NCBI RefSeq assembly: GCF_006517175.1
Contig: NZ_CP041186.1
Location: forward strand, 3,189,074-3,253,073
From: Persicimonas caeni
GTDB lineage: Bacteria > Myxococcota_A > Bradymonadia > Bradymonadales > Bradymonadaceae
Length of the DNA stretch: 64,000 nucleotides
Direction: 5' to 3'
The notes beneath the pieces are model-generated. The model was not told the origin of the DNA. It searched no databases and saw only the letters and a program-made list of their open reading frames with translations. Position 1 is the stretch's first letter. The number at the start of each line of letters is the position of its first letter. The translations under genes and the position numbers were made by a program. Below, in pieces: positions 40,351 through 48,967 of this stretch.

Positions 40351-42045
40351 CGACAGCGATTCTATAGGAGCCAGGGCATCTTGCCCTGGTAGATTACAAA
40401 ATTAATGGCCTCTTTTGAGGCTTGTTTTAGGGATTCAAGCGGCCATTGTGAAAAGCTTTTGCTGATTCGGCCGCTCGAAGCCCAGAGACTGCAGATAATT
40501 TTCGTCGAAGCCGTGCTCAGGCGGGTTCGTCCATAATTGTTCATGCTCCATCTGACGGCGAAACGCTTGGAGCATGTCGCCAAAGCTGATGGTGGTCTTA
40601 TGCCGCCACCACGGCGCTAGAAATTTCGCCCATTTCAGGTCGCGAGCCGGTTGCCCATGTGCCAGATACCACCGCACGACAAAACCATAGGCAAGCATGA
40701 CAAAAGGGCCGGTGCGTCTGGATGCTCTGGGGTCGGCGTCCACGGGAGCTTGCGGCCCAGGCCGCTTTCGGCGATGGGTTTTGGCTGGCTTGCCGCGGTG
40801 GATAAAGCCGCTTTGGATGTCCTCGAGGTGCAAGAGCTGTTTGGCATCTCGAAACGTCATCTCCAGCGTCCAGCGCCGACAGATCGTCGTGAAAAAATCC
40901 TGGACTTCGGCGTCTGCTTCAGTGCGAAAAAAGCAGCGGTCGTCGTAGGTGCCGGTCGGATCGCGGGTGACGAGGATCGTCAAGACCCGTTCCTTGCCCA
41001 TGCTCTTCCAGCGGGCCTGATACGTCTTGACCATCAGCGTAACCGTCCGGCCGTAGACGACAAGCTCCATGTGTTGCCAGGGGACCGAGGCGTCCTGAGC
41101 GAGTTCTTTGGGCGTCTCGAGGCGCTTGCCCCAGATGGGTCGCCGCCCACGGCCGGTGTGCTCGGGGCGTTTGTGTTGGTAGAGGGCGGCGTCAAAGCGC
41201 ATCGGAGCCGTCAAAATGATGTTCTGGTCGAGCACGGCGCCGACTCTTTTGCAGGCATACTCGTCATCGACGCACAGCTCGAGTGGGCGCGTCGGCCACC
41301 AGCTTCTCAAGACCTCGAGCATCTCGACGGCGAGCTCGGTACGCCTCTTCCACTTGCCTTCGGGACAGGTCTTTTTGCTGCGGTAGAGCCGAAAGAGCAC
41401 CGGAATCGCCACGCCCCTTGCGTGGACGAATGGACACGGCACCCAAACGGCGAGCACCACGAAATTGAGCCCGAAGCTAAAGCGTACACGATGCCGACCT
41501 TGCTCGTAGCTGACCTGCAGCGGGTCGTAGTGGAAGCCTGCGCCGAGTACCATGGGTCCGCTTCTGCGACACAGAGTGTCGTCGATCAAGATGGTCACCG
41601 ATTCGCCAAGCCACGGCTCGAAAAGCCCAAGCATCAAGTGCCCCAGCTCATCGGTGCTCCACTTGGCACGGCTGAAAAGCCTGTAGAAGCACGAGAAGTG
41701 CTTGGCCTTGCCGCGATCAGTGGGATAGAGCTGGGGCATATGAAAGATGGCTCTGAGGCAATTGGAGATCCAGCCACGCGCCGGATTCATCAGCCAGGCC
41801 AGCATAAGAAACTGAAAGTTAGCGAAACTGGGAGCCGAAAAAGCGCTGCGAAACTGAGCGATGAGCGGAAGAATCGTCGACGTCATGATGTTTGGGAGGT
41901 GCGGGTTTTGAGACAGCTCGGTGGTTTTTGGCGAATTCACCAACCTGTCGAGAAGCCCGTTTTATTTTCCCCTTCCCGATCAACGTCTTGCGCTGCATCT
42001 AACCGATGGCCTCTCGAACCTCCGTATCAATCGTTACCGTCTGAA
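40351..42045 (-). mobile_element. Insertion sequence with DDE transposase (IS4/IS701-like)
   Basis: About 1.7 kb between the two arms of element E2, with one minus-strand transposase gene. I could not identify matching terminal inverted repeats, so the limits are the arm edges rather than proven IS ends. Near the left edge is CAGGGCATCTTGCCCTG, the core of the 30-bp repeat at 5-6 kb, which may belong to the chromosome. Confidence 0.6.
40435..41886 (-). CDS. DDE transposase, IS701/IS4-like
   Basis: About 483 aa from the ATG at 41886; the frame opens 19 codons earlier at a TTG. Catalytic residues: first Asp in TILIDDTLCRRSGP (about 100), second in LELCVDDEYACKR (about 208) and Glu in WTLEMTFRDAKQLLHLED (about 348). 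The IDDT...SG pattern and YREK-like final motif suggest the IS701 or ISL-like branch of IS4. The gene appears complete. Confidence 0.82.
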   Translation of the reverse strand: MTSTILPLIAQFRSAFSAPSFANFQFLMLAWLMNPARGWISNCLRAIFHMPQLYPTDRGKAKHFSCFYRLFSRAKWSTDELGHLMLGLFEPWLGESVTILIDDTLCRRSGPMVLGAGFHYDPLQVSYEQGRHRVRFSFGLNFVVLAVWVPCPFVHARGVAIPVLFRLYRSKKTCPEGKWKRRTELAVEMLEVLRSWWPTRPLELCVDDEYACKRVGAVLDQNIILTAPMRFDAALYQHKRPEHTGRGRRPIWGKRLETPKELAQDASVPWQHMELVVYGRTVTLMVKTYQARWKSMGKERVLTILVTRDPTGTYDDRCFFRTEADAEVQDFFTTICRRWTLEMTFRDAKQLLHLEDIQSGFIHRGKPAKTHRRKRPGPQAPVDADPRASRRTGPFVMLAYGFVVRWYLAHGQPARDLKWAKFLAPWWRHKTTISFGDMLQAFRRQMEHEQLWTNPPEHGFDENYLQSLGFERPNQQKLFTMAA

Positions 42046-42119
42046 AAGATGGCGAAACTCTAGAATAGCAGGCGCCTCGAATTCTGCAAGGCCTCACATT
42101 ATCCCACACCCAACCACAC

Positions 42120-42767
42120 CTACTCATCGGCCGCCAAATCGACGGTCAGATTCTTGGCGCGCACGTACACCATCACGCCTTCGGCAGGATCGCGCCCGGC
42201 AAAGAGCGCTTTGGGAAGGGTGACGCGGCCCTCGGCGTCGGGGCGCACCATGAAGGTAAAGAAGCCCTCCTCGTCGACCTCGGCCCAGGCGCCGCTGTCG
42301 GTGCTGCGCACCGCCGTCGCCTCGGGGTCGTCCTCGACCGCCGGTAGCGGCTGGGTGCCCACCGCCTGCATCTTCTCGGTCTTCGGCCCTGAAATCGCCT
42401 CGAATTTCAGGGTCTTGGCGCCCTCTTCGCCGTCGGCCTCGTCGGACCGTGCCTGCAGCAAGGGGCGCTGCCGCTCGGCGGTGCGCAGCGACTGGTCGAG
42501 CAACTCCTGAGGGATACTCCGCTCGGTGGTCATCGCGTCGATCGCCTCGTTGGTGGTCGTGTTGCGCAAATCATCACGCGTGGCATCGGCCCCTTCGACT
42601 TGGCTTCGCTCGATCACCAAGGTCGCCTCCTCTTCGGGCTCGTCGGCGTCGAGCGCGATCAGATCGGAGGCCGACAGCTCGATCGGTTCATCGGCCGGCG
42701 GCCTGTCGCGCAGAGTGGTCTCGGCATCCTCGACCTGACTCAACTGGTCTAGACGGTCGTCAGTCAT
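42120..42767 (-). CDS. Acidic protein of unknown function with C-terminal AbrB-like segment
   Basis: 215 aa. N-terminal two-thirds acidic and probably disordered (Asp/Glu/Ala-rich, for example ALDADEPEEEATLVIERSQ). The C-terminus FFTFMVRPDAEGRVTLPKAL, then FAGRDPAEGVMVYVRAKNLT, recalls the swapped-hairpin beta-barrel of AbrB/SpoVT proteins, but this is only a pattern match. The ATG at 42767 has GGGGAG five bases upstream; the frame extends 71 codons further without support. Divergent from the PlsB-like gene. Confidence 0.62.
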   Translation of the reverse strand: MTDDRLDQLSQVEDAETTLRDRPPADEPIELSASDLIALDADEPEEEATLVIERSQVEGADATRDDLRNTTTNEAIDAMTTERSIPQELLDQSLRTAERQRPLLQARSDEADGEEGAKTLKFEAISGPKTEKMQAVGTQPLPAVEDDPEATAVRSTDSGAWAEVDEEGFFTFMVRPDAEGRVTLPKALFAGRDPAEGVMVYVRAKNLTVDLAADE

Positions 42768-42978
42768 GGCTGCTCCCCAATTGGGCATGTGTGGCTTGCG
42801 CCAGTTGTTTGCAATACTGGGAAAAGTGTGCCGGAGATAGCCGAATTGGACAAGGGCTGGCTTCGTCGATTTACCTTGCCTTGCTTGCTGCAGCGCCACT
42901 TCCTCACCTTGCCACACCGCCCCAATCCGATTTATAGATTCCCTACTACGATTTAACGCTGTCGCGAGGTCACCAAGC

Positions 42979-44637
42979 ATGCCTCATCCCCCGCTGTTTC
43001 GGTATAACGAAGACCGCCCGCATATCGTCTCGGAAGTCTGCCGGCGAAGCTACGCCGACATTTTGTCGGAGACGCGCAAGAGCGATGACGACGGGCTCGA
43101 GTACATTCTCAACGACGCCGCCTTCCAGGAGGTCGAGCGCCTGCAGGTCGAGCAGGGCCCCGAAGAGGAGGTCCGCCCCATCTCGTGGTGGCGGGACATC
43201 TCGCGGCGCATCGGCGAGATGAGCGAGTCGGAGAAGCGTGACATTTTGCGAGATCTGACACGCACCTACGCCGACGACATCGCCGGCAAATTCGACCCGC
43301 GCGTCTACAAGTTGGCCACCGGCGCGCTGCCGCTGGGCCTGGGTATGCTGTTCAAGGCTCAAGATCTGCGCGAGCTGCCCATCGGCCTGATGCACCTTCG
43401 CAAGGCCTACAAGCATATCCGCGACCTGAGCGAGCGAATTGTCGTCGAGGGCCACACCGACACGCTGCGCCACCTGGCGCGCCGCGGCACTCTGGTGGTC
43501 GTGCCCACCCACAGCTCCAACATGGACTCGATCCTGATGGGCTGGACGCTGTACCAGTCGGGCTTGCCGCCGGTGACCTACGGAGCGGGCAAAAACCTCT
43601 TTACCAACCCGCTCACCAGCTTCTTCATGCACAACCTGGGCGCCTACAAGGTCGACCGGCGCATCAAGCACCAGCTGTACAAAGACCTGCTCAAGACCTA
43701 CTCGCAGGTACTGTTGGAGCGCGGCTACCACAGCCTCTTCTTCCCCGGCGGCACCCGCTCGCGCTCCAACCAGGTCGAGCAGCATCTCAAGCTGGGCCTT
43801 CTGGGCACCTCGATCACCGCCTACACCAACAACCTGCTCAACCACGGCAAGGAAAAGCCGCTGTATATCTGCCCGGTCACCATCAACTACAACCTGGTGC
43901 TCGAGGGCGAGAGCCTCATTAAAGACCACCTGCGGCGCGAAGGCGGGCGGCGCTACTTTCTGGAGAACGACGAATTCAACCAGATCAGCAAGGTCGTTCG
44001 CTTCGCGCTCAACACCATGCAGATGTCGTCGACCACGGTCATCCGCTACGGCCGCCCGATGGACCCGTTTGGCAACCTCGTCGAAAAAGACGGCAACAGC
44101 TACGACCGGCGCGGCCGCCGCGTCGACCCGACCAGCTACGTCAAAGGGGCGCTCACCGGAGACGTGTGCCACGACGAGTCGCGCGACCGCCAGTACACCC
44201 GCCACACCGGCGAGCGCATCGGCGACGCCTTCTTGGCCAACACCGTGTTGATGCCGGTGCACATCGTCGCGTTCGTGCTCTTCGAGATCTTGCAGCGCAA
44301 ATTCCCGCGCTGGGACGTCTATAAGCTGCTGCGCCTGGCCACCGGCGAGGTCATCCCCTGGCACCGGGTCAACCGGGTGCTCGAGACGACACTCGAAGAG
44401 CTGCACAGACGCGAGCAGGCCGAGGAGTTTTGCCTGTCACAGTTCGTCCACGACCACGACGCCTCCGAGATCCTCGAAGAGGGCATCAGCTACCTGCGCA
44501 CCTACCACGTGCCCGAGCTCGTCGAACGGTTGATGAACGGCGTGCTCCTTAACAAGCTCGACCTGCTCTATTACTACGGCAACCGCGTGCGCTCTTATGA
44601 TATTGACCTCGATGCAGTGTTTGCGCGCGCTCAATGA
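42979..44637 (+). CDS. PlsB-like glycerol-3-phosphate acyltransferase
   Basis: 552 aa. Acyltransferase block I THSSNMD (about residue 179), block II-type GAGKNLFTNPL, block III FFPGGTRSRSN (about 256) and block IV PVTINYNLVL (about 300). N-terminal helical region of about 140 residues. It would acylate glycerol 3-phosphate at sn-1 using acyl-CoA or acyl-ACP. Shorter than the E. coli PlsB (about 807 aa). Directly upstream of a GpsA-like gene that would supply glycerol 3-phosphate, so the pair makes the first two steps of phospholipid synthesis. Confidence 0.85.
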   Translation: MPHPPLFRYNEDRPHIVSEVCRRSYADILSETRKSDDDGLEYILNDAAFQEVERLQVEQGPEEEVRPISWWRDISRRIGEMSESEKRDILRDLTRTYADDIAGKFDPRVYKLATGALPLGLGMLFKAQDLRELPIGLMHLRKAYKHIRDLSERIVVEGHTDTLRHLARRGTLVVVPTHSSNMDSILMGWTLYQSGLPPVTYGAGKNLFTNPLTSFFMHNLGAYKVDRRIKHQLYKDLLKTYSQVLLERGYHSLFFPGGTRSRSNQVEQHLKLGLLGTSITAYTNNLLNHGKEKPLYICPVTINYNLVLEGESLIKDHLRREGGRRYFLENDEFNQISKVVRFALNTMQMSSTTVIRYGRPMDPFGNLVEKDGNSYDRRGRRVDPTSYVKGALTGDVCHDESRDRQYTRHTGERIGDAFLANTVLMPVHIVAFVLFEILQRKFPRWDVYKLLRLATGEVIPWHRVNRVLETTLEELHRREQAEEFCLSQFVHDHDASEILEEGISYLRTYHVPELVERLMNGVLLNKLDLLYYYGNRVRSYDIDLDAVFARAQ

Positions 44638-44716
44638 TTTGGTGTGACTAAGGGAAACTAAGCCGTTCGCTTCGCTCACTGGTTACTAAGGGTCACTACG
44701 AGCAACTGAGCGGCCC

Positions 44717-44776
44717 AGTCACCCTTAGTCACCCTTAGTCACCCTTAGTCACCCTCAGTCACCCTTAGTCACCCTT
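44717..44776 (+). repeat. Six 10-bp tandem repeats before gpsA
   Basis: Six perfect or near-perfect AGTCACCCTT units (44717-44776), ending 10 bp before the ATG. Upstream ACTAAGGGTCACT (44686-44698) is complementary to the units and can pair with them. The repeats are followed by AGG and an eight-A run that includes the A of the start codon. Number changes by slippage would alter the leader of the gene. Confidence 0.88.
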
Positions 44777-44786
44777 AGGAAAAAAA

Positions 44787-45728
44787 ATGGATGTTGGCCT
44801 GGTTGGACAAGGCGACCGCTTCGAAGCCCTCGCCCACCTGCTTCGCAACCACGACGTGTTCCACTGGGACGCCGACGGCGCCGACGGTGACGTCGAGCTT
44901 CCCGAGCACGTGCGCCGCGCGGAGTTGAGTGACTTGAGGGAGATCCCCATCATCTTCTTGTGCCTGCCGATTCACCGGGTCCGCGAGACCGGCCGCGAGC
45001 TCGGCAGCGTCCTGTCGGGCCGCCACGTCCTCATCCACACCACCCGCAACCTCGAGTTTGGCACGCTGCACACGCCCTCGGCGATCCTGAGCGAGGAGAC
45101 CCCCACCCAGCGCTTCGGCTTTTTGACCGGCCCGTTCCACACCTCCGACGTCCTCGCCGGGCGCCCCAGCTCGGGCGTGTGTGCCTCGGAGTTCCCCGAG
45201 GTCCACGAGCTCACCCAGGACGCGCTCGACACCGCCGACTTCCGGGTCTACCGAAACCAAGATATCAAGGGCTCCGAGGTCGCCGCCGCCTACACGCGCA
45301 TCATCGCGATGCTGTCTGGCATCGGTCGCCAGATGGAGTTTGGCCACAGCCTCGAGGCGACCCTCTTTACCCGCGGGCTGGCCGAGACGGCCCGCTTTGT
45401 CCTCTACCGCGGCGGCTACGAGAAGACCGCCTTCGGGCTGGCCGGCGCAGGCAACCTGCACCTGGACACCTCGCCCAGTTCGAGCCCCGAGGCCGACATC
45501 GGCGCCGAGTTCATGCGCCGCGAAGGCGTCGATCCCGAGCAGCTGCGCGCCGAATTCGGCGTGGCCGCCAACGGCCTGTTCAACCTGGTCAAGTCGCTCG
45601 AGTCAGTCGCCGAAGGCTCGGGAATCGACCTGCCAATTTTGCAGCATGCGATCGAACTGATCGAGGGAAACATGACGGCGCACAAGGTGGTGGAGGCGTT
45701 GTTGGGGTTGCCGGTGTTTCATGAGTAG
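44787..45728 (+). CDS. gpsA: GpsA-like NAD(P)H-dependent glycerol-3-phosphate dehydrogenase
   Basis: 313 aa. Reduces dihydroxyacetone phosphate to glycerol 3-phosphate. The C-terminal domain matches GpsA: KGSEVAAAYTRIIAMLSGIG, the catalytic-region helix HSLEATLFTRGLAE and GLAGAGNLHLDTSPSSSP. The nucleotide-binding start VGLVGQGDRFEAL differs from the usual GAGSWGTALA, so cofactor affinity may differ. About 20 residues shorter than E. coli GpsA. Only a weak AGGA ribosome-binding site, immediately after the 10-bp repeats. Confidence 0.8.
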   Translation: MDVGLVGQGDRFEALAHLLRNHDVFHWDADGADGDVELPEHVRRAELSDLREIPIIFLCLPIHRVRETGRELGSVLSGRHVLIHTTRNLEFGTLHTPSAILSEETPTQRFGFLTGPFHTSDVLAGRPSSGVCASEFPEVHELTQDALDTADFRVYRNQDIKGSEVAAAYTRIIAMLSGIGRQMEFGHSLEATLFTRGLAETARFVLYRGGYEKTAFGLAGAGNLHLDTSPSSSPEADIGAEFMRREGVDPEQLRAEFGVAANGLFNLVKSLESVAEGSGIDLPILQHAIELIEGNMTAHKVVEALLGLPVFHE

Positions 45729-45823
45729 GGAGTTCGGGTTTGTAGGCGCTGCTCTTTGGCGCCTTACATATCCGTAACTTCGTGCTTACCATCCTCCAAA
45801 CACTTACTGCGGAGCCCCAAACC

Positions 45824-46540
45824 ATGAACACCTCAGACACCCTCTTGTTCGCCACGCGTAACCAGCACAAAGCGCGCGAGTTCCAGAGCCTGCTGGGCGA
45901 CTTCATCAACCCCTCATGGCGAGTCTTCGACATCGCCGACTGGCACGACCAGGTGCCCGAGGTCGTCGAGGACAAGGAGACCTTCTGGGGCAACGCGGTC
46001 AAAAAGGCGCTCGAGGTGTCCAAGCACACCGGCAGCGTGGCGCTGTCGGACGACTCCGGCCTCGAGGTCGACGCCCTCGACGGTGCCCCGGGCGTCTACA
46101 GCGCGCGCTATGCCGGCCCCAACGCCACCGACGAGCAGAACAACCGCGTCCTCATCAAAGAACTCGAGGGCGTGCCCGAGAAGAAACGCACCGCCCGCTA
46201 CGTGTGTGTCGCCGCGCTGGCCATCCCCGACAACAAGATCGGACGCGCGCTCATCGCACGCACCAAGGTCCCCTTTGCCGAAATCGGTGAAGCCGAGCCA
46301 GATAAAGAGCAGTCGATGGCCCGCGTCGACAACCGTATCGTGGTCTGGTTTCGTGGAACCGTCGAAGGTTTGATCATCGACGAGCCGCGCGGCACCGAAG
46401 GATTCGGCTACGACCCACACTTCTACGTCCCACAGTGGGACAAGACGATGGCCGAGGTGCCGCTCGACAAGAAGAACTCGATCAGCCACCGCGCCGAGGC
46501 GTTGAAAAAGATGGCCACGTTTTTTCAGGGTCGCCCGTAG
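45824..46540 (+). CDS. rdgB: RdgB/HAM1-type non-canonical purine NTP pyrophosphatase
   Basis: 238 aa. Hydrolyses dITP, XTP and similar to the monophosphate, keeping deaminated purines out of nucleic acids. N-terminal FATRNQHKAREFQ, the central SDDSGLEVDALDGAPGVYSARYAG and the C-terminal GFGYDPHFYVP match the family. The ATG at 45824 follows GGAGCCCCAAACC; the frame opens earlier without a site. Slightly longer than E. coli RdgB (197 aa), with additional loops in the middle (PEKKRTARYVCVAALAIPDN). Confidence 0.88.
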   Translation: MNTSDTLLFATRNQHKAREFQSLLGDFINPSWRVFDIADWHDQVPEVVEDKETFWGNAVKKALEVSKHTGSVALSDDSGLEVDALDGAPGVYSARYAGPNATDEQNNRVLIKELEGVPEKKRTARYVCVAALAIPDNKIGRALIARTKVPFAEIGEAEPDKEQSMARVDNRIVVWFRGTVEGLIIDEPRGTEGFGYDPHFYVPQWDKTMAEVPLDKKNSISHRAEALKKMATFFQGRP

Positions 46541-46555
46541 TAAAGCGCTCTTCTT

Positions 46556-46628
46556 GCAGATGAGGCGCCGCAACTTCTGCAAGGCATACGCGCCAGCAAT
46601 CAAGAACCAAGAACCAAGAACCAAGAAC
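46556..46628 (+). repeat. Palindrome-family tail and 7-bp repeats before the SLC12-type gene
   Basis: CTTGCAGA...TCTGCAAG dyad at about 46552-46582 includes GAGGCGCCGCAAC then TTCTGCAAGGC, a seventh match to the palindromic-element tail (F). It is followed by four exact CAAGAAC units (46601-46628). The start codon at 46638 has no good ribosome-binding site. Confidence 0.65.
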
Positions 46629-46637
46629 TAACAAAAG

Positions 46638-48959
46638 ATGTCCGAAGGCCCGCAGCCCCCACCAGACGACGCCTCCCAAGACGCCCAGTCCGACAGCAAA
46701 CTCGGCACCTTCGGCGGCGTCTTCCGCCCTACCGTGCTCACGATCTTGGGCGTGATGATGTACTTGCGCGAGGGCTGGCTGGTCGGCCAGGCCGGCCTGA
46801 CCGGCGCGGTGCTCGTCATCTTGACGACCTTTCTGATCACCGGCACCACCGCGCTGTCGCTGTCGACGATCACCACCAATATCCGACTGGGCGCCGGCGG
46901 CGCGTTCGCCATCATCGCCCAATCGCTGGGTCTGGAGGCCGGCGGCGCCATCGGCATCCCGCTATACCTGGCCCAAGCCCTCTCCGGGGCGCTTTATATC
47001 TACGGCTTTGCAGAAACCTGGGTGACGATTTTCCCAGACCACCCCATGTGGGCGGTGATCTTGAGCGTGTTCGCCGTCGCCTACCTGGCCGCGTTCATCT
47101 CGACCAAGCTCGCCTTCAAGCTGCAAGGCCTGGTCATGTTCGCGGTGCTGGCCTCACTGGCCTCGATCGCGCTCGGGCTGACGAGCGTGACGACCGAGCC
47201 GACCTTCCACAACCCGCAGTTCTGGGGTGAATTTCAGGACGGCGGCTTCTGGCAACTCTTCGCGGTCTTCTTCCCGGCAGGCACTGGCATCATGGTCGGC
47301 GCGAGCATGTCGGGCTCGCTCGAAAAGCCGCGCCGGAGCATCCCCCGCGGCACGCTCGCCGCGGTGGGCGTGTCGCTATTCGTCTATCTGTTCATGGCCG
47401 TGTGGTACAGCGTGCTGGCCGATCCGGCCTCGCTGCGCGGCGACACCCTCATCGTCATCGAGAAGGCCGCCTGGGGTGAGCTGGTTGTCGCCGGCATCCT
47501 CGCCTCCACGTTCACCGCCACCCTGAGCTCCTTTGTGGCCGCCCCCAACGTCCTGCAGGCGCTGGGCCAGTACGGCGTGCTCCCCAAAGGCGAGTTTTTC
47601 GCCCAGAAGAGCGATCGCGGCGAGCCGCGCATCGCCTCGCTGGTCACCGGCGGGCTCGTGTTGTTGGCCTTGTCGCTCGGAAGCCTCAACCGCGTCGCCG
47701 GGCTGATCACGATGTTCTTCTTGTTGACCTACTTCACCATCAACGTGGTCGTGCTCATCGAGCAGCGCCTCGGGATGGTGTCGTTCCGCCCGATCTTTCG
47801 CGTCCCGCTCTTCGTGCCGGTCATCGGCACGGTGGCCTGCGCCGTCGCCGTCTTCGTCATCAGCCCGACGTTCGCGCTCGCCGCCATCAGCATCGTGGTC
47901 GCCGTGTACGCCTACCTGGTCAAAAAGCAGCTCGAGCAGCCCTGGGAGACGGTGCGTAGCGCCATGTTCGTCGCGCTCGCCGACTGGGCCGCCAAGCGCA
48001 TCATGGGCTCGCAGGAGTCGAATGAGCGCTCCTGGAAGCCCAACCTGCTCATCCCGGTCGAGTCACGCGCCCAGATCGACGGCCACTACCGATTCTTGCG
48101 CGCCCTCACCCAACCCAAAGGCTCGCTGCAGATCGTGGGCATTCGCTACAACGACGAAGACCACGACGACGAAGAAGAAGAGGCCGAACCGGAGGCGACA
48201 GCCGACGCACGCGCTCCCAGCACCGGCCGTTCTACCTTAGTGGGTGCGCCCAACACGGCCATGATGCGCAAGGTCGATGGGGCCGAAGGCCGCTTTCATT
48301 CCATGGATCGCATCGCCGCCGACTTCCAGAGTGAGGGCCTCTTTGCCAGCTCGGTGATCGTGGAGGCAGACACCCTTCTCAAGGGCGTCGAGATGAGCGC
48401 TTCGGTCATGCGCGGCAACTTCTTTCGGCCCAACGTGCTCTTTGGCATCGCCCATCACTACGATCAGGCCACCACCCAGGGGCTGGTCGACATCTCCGAG
48501 GAGTACGACATGGGCGTCGCCTTCTTGTACCGCCATCCGGAGGCCGGCTTGGGCCACGAGCGCACCATCAACGTATGGATCCGCGACCAGAGCCCCGACT
48601 GGCCGCTCGGCTTGCGCCTGTCCAACCTCGATCTGTCGCTGCTTCTGGCCTATCAGATCTGCCGCACCTGGAACGGCGAGATTCGGTTCATGACGATCTG
48701 CGACGATCCCGACAACGTCGAGGAGGCCGAAAATTACCTGGAGCAACTCGTCGAAGATGCCCGCCTGAACCGCTACGGCAAGACGTGGGTGCGCTCGGGC
48801 AACTTCATGGAGGAACTCCGGCGTGCCCCGCGCGCCGATCTGAACATCTTCGGCTTGGCGAGGGACGTGGACATGGAATTCTTGCGCAAACTCGTGCGCG
48901 AGACGCAGCACTCCTGCCTCTTCGTGCGTGATTCGGGGCACGAGAGCGCGTTGGCATAA
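46638..48959 (+). CDS. SLC12/cation-chloride-cotransporter-like APC permease
   Basis: 773 aa. N-terminal 12-helix amino acid-polyamine-organocation core beginning TVLTILGVMMYLREGWLVGQ, typical of Na-K-Cl cotransporter relatives, including GAGGAFAIIAQSLG and ITTNIRLGAGG. A soluble C-terminal part of about 300 residues (from about residue 460) with an Asp/Glu-rich linker near 515-530 resembles the regulatory tail of these carriers. Probably moves chloride or other small solutes with a cation. Nine bases before the kinase gene start, so co-transcribed. Confidence 0.82.
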   Translation: MSEGPQPPPDDASQDAQSDSKLGTFGGVFRPTVLTILGVMMYLREGWLVGQAGLTGAVLVILTTFLITGTTALSLSTITTNIRLGAGGAFAIIAQSLGLEAGGAIGIPLYLAQALSGALYIYGFAETWVTIFPDHPMWAVILSVFAVAYLAAFISTKLAFKLQGLVMFAVLASLASIALGLTSVTTEPTFHNPQFWGEFQDGGFWQLFAVFFPAGTGIMVGASMSGSLEKPRRSIPRGTLAAVGVSLFVYLFMAVWYSVLADPASLRGDTLIVIEKAAWGELVVAGILASTFTATLSSFVAAPNVLQALGQYGVLPKGEFFAQKSDRGEPRIASLVTGGLVLLALSLGSLNRVAGLITMFFLLTYFTINVVVLIEQRLGMVSFRPIFRVPLFVPVIGTVACAVAVFVISPTFALAAISIVVAVYAYLVKKQLEQPWETVRSAMFVALADWAAKRIMGSQESNERSWKPNLLIPVESRAQIDGHYRFLRALTQPKGSLQIVGIRYNDEDHDDEEEEAEPEATADARAPSTGRSTLVGAPNTAMMRKVDGAEGRFHSMDRIAADFQSEGLFASSVIVEADTLLKGVEMSASVMRGNFFRPNVLFGIAHHYDQATTQGLVDISEEYDMGVAFLYRHPEAGLGHERTINVWIRDQSPDWPLGLRLSNLDLSLLLAYQICRTWNGEIRFMTICDDPDNVEEAENYLEQLVEDARLNRYGKTWVRSGNFMEELRRAPRADLNIFGLARDVDMEFLRKLVRETQHSCLFVRDSGHESALA

Positions 48960-48967
48960 GGAAGGCT

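Larger units (their letters stand above)
40333..42093 (+). repeat. Palindromic element E2, split by an insertion sequence
   Basis: CTAGAGTTTCGCCATCTT (40333-40350) and its exact reverse complement AAGATGGCGAAACTCTAG (42046-42063) are perfect 18-bp arms 1.7 kb apart. The right arm runs into the family tail (ATAGCAGGCGCCTCG then AATTCTGCAAGGCC, 42065-42093). A transposase gene fills the space. The simplest reading is that an insertion sequence landed in the loop of a once compact element. Confidence 0.8.

Noticed and set aside
40351-42045. The 18-bp arms at 40333 and 42046 as terminal inverted repeats of the IS
   Set aside because: Possible, but the right arm runs directly into the tail of the palindrome family, and the left arm lies in a stretch like other elements, so a split palindrome explains more.
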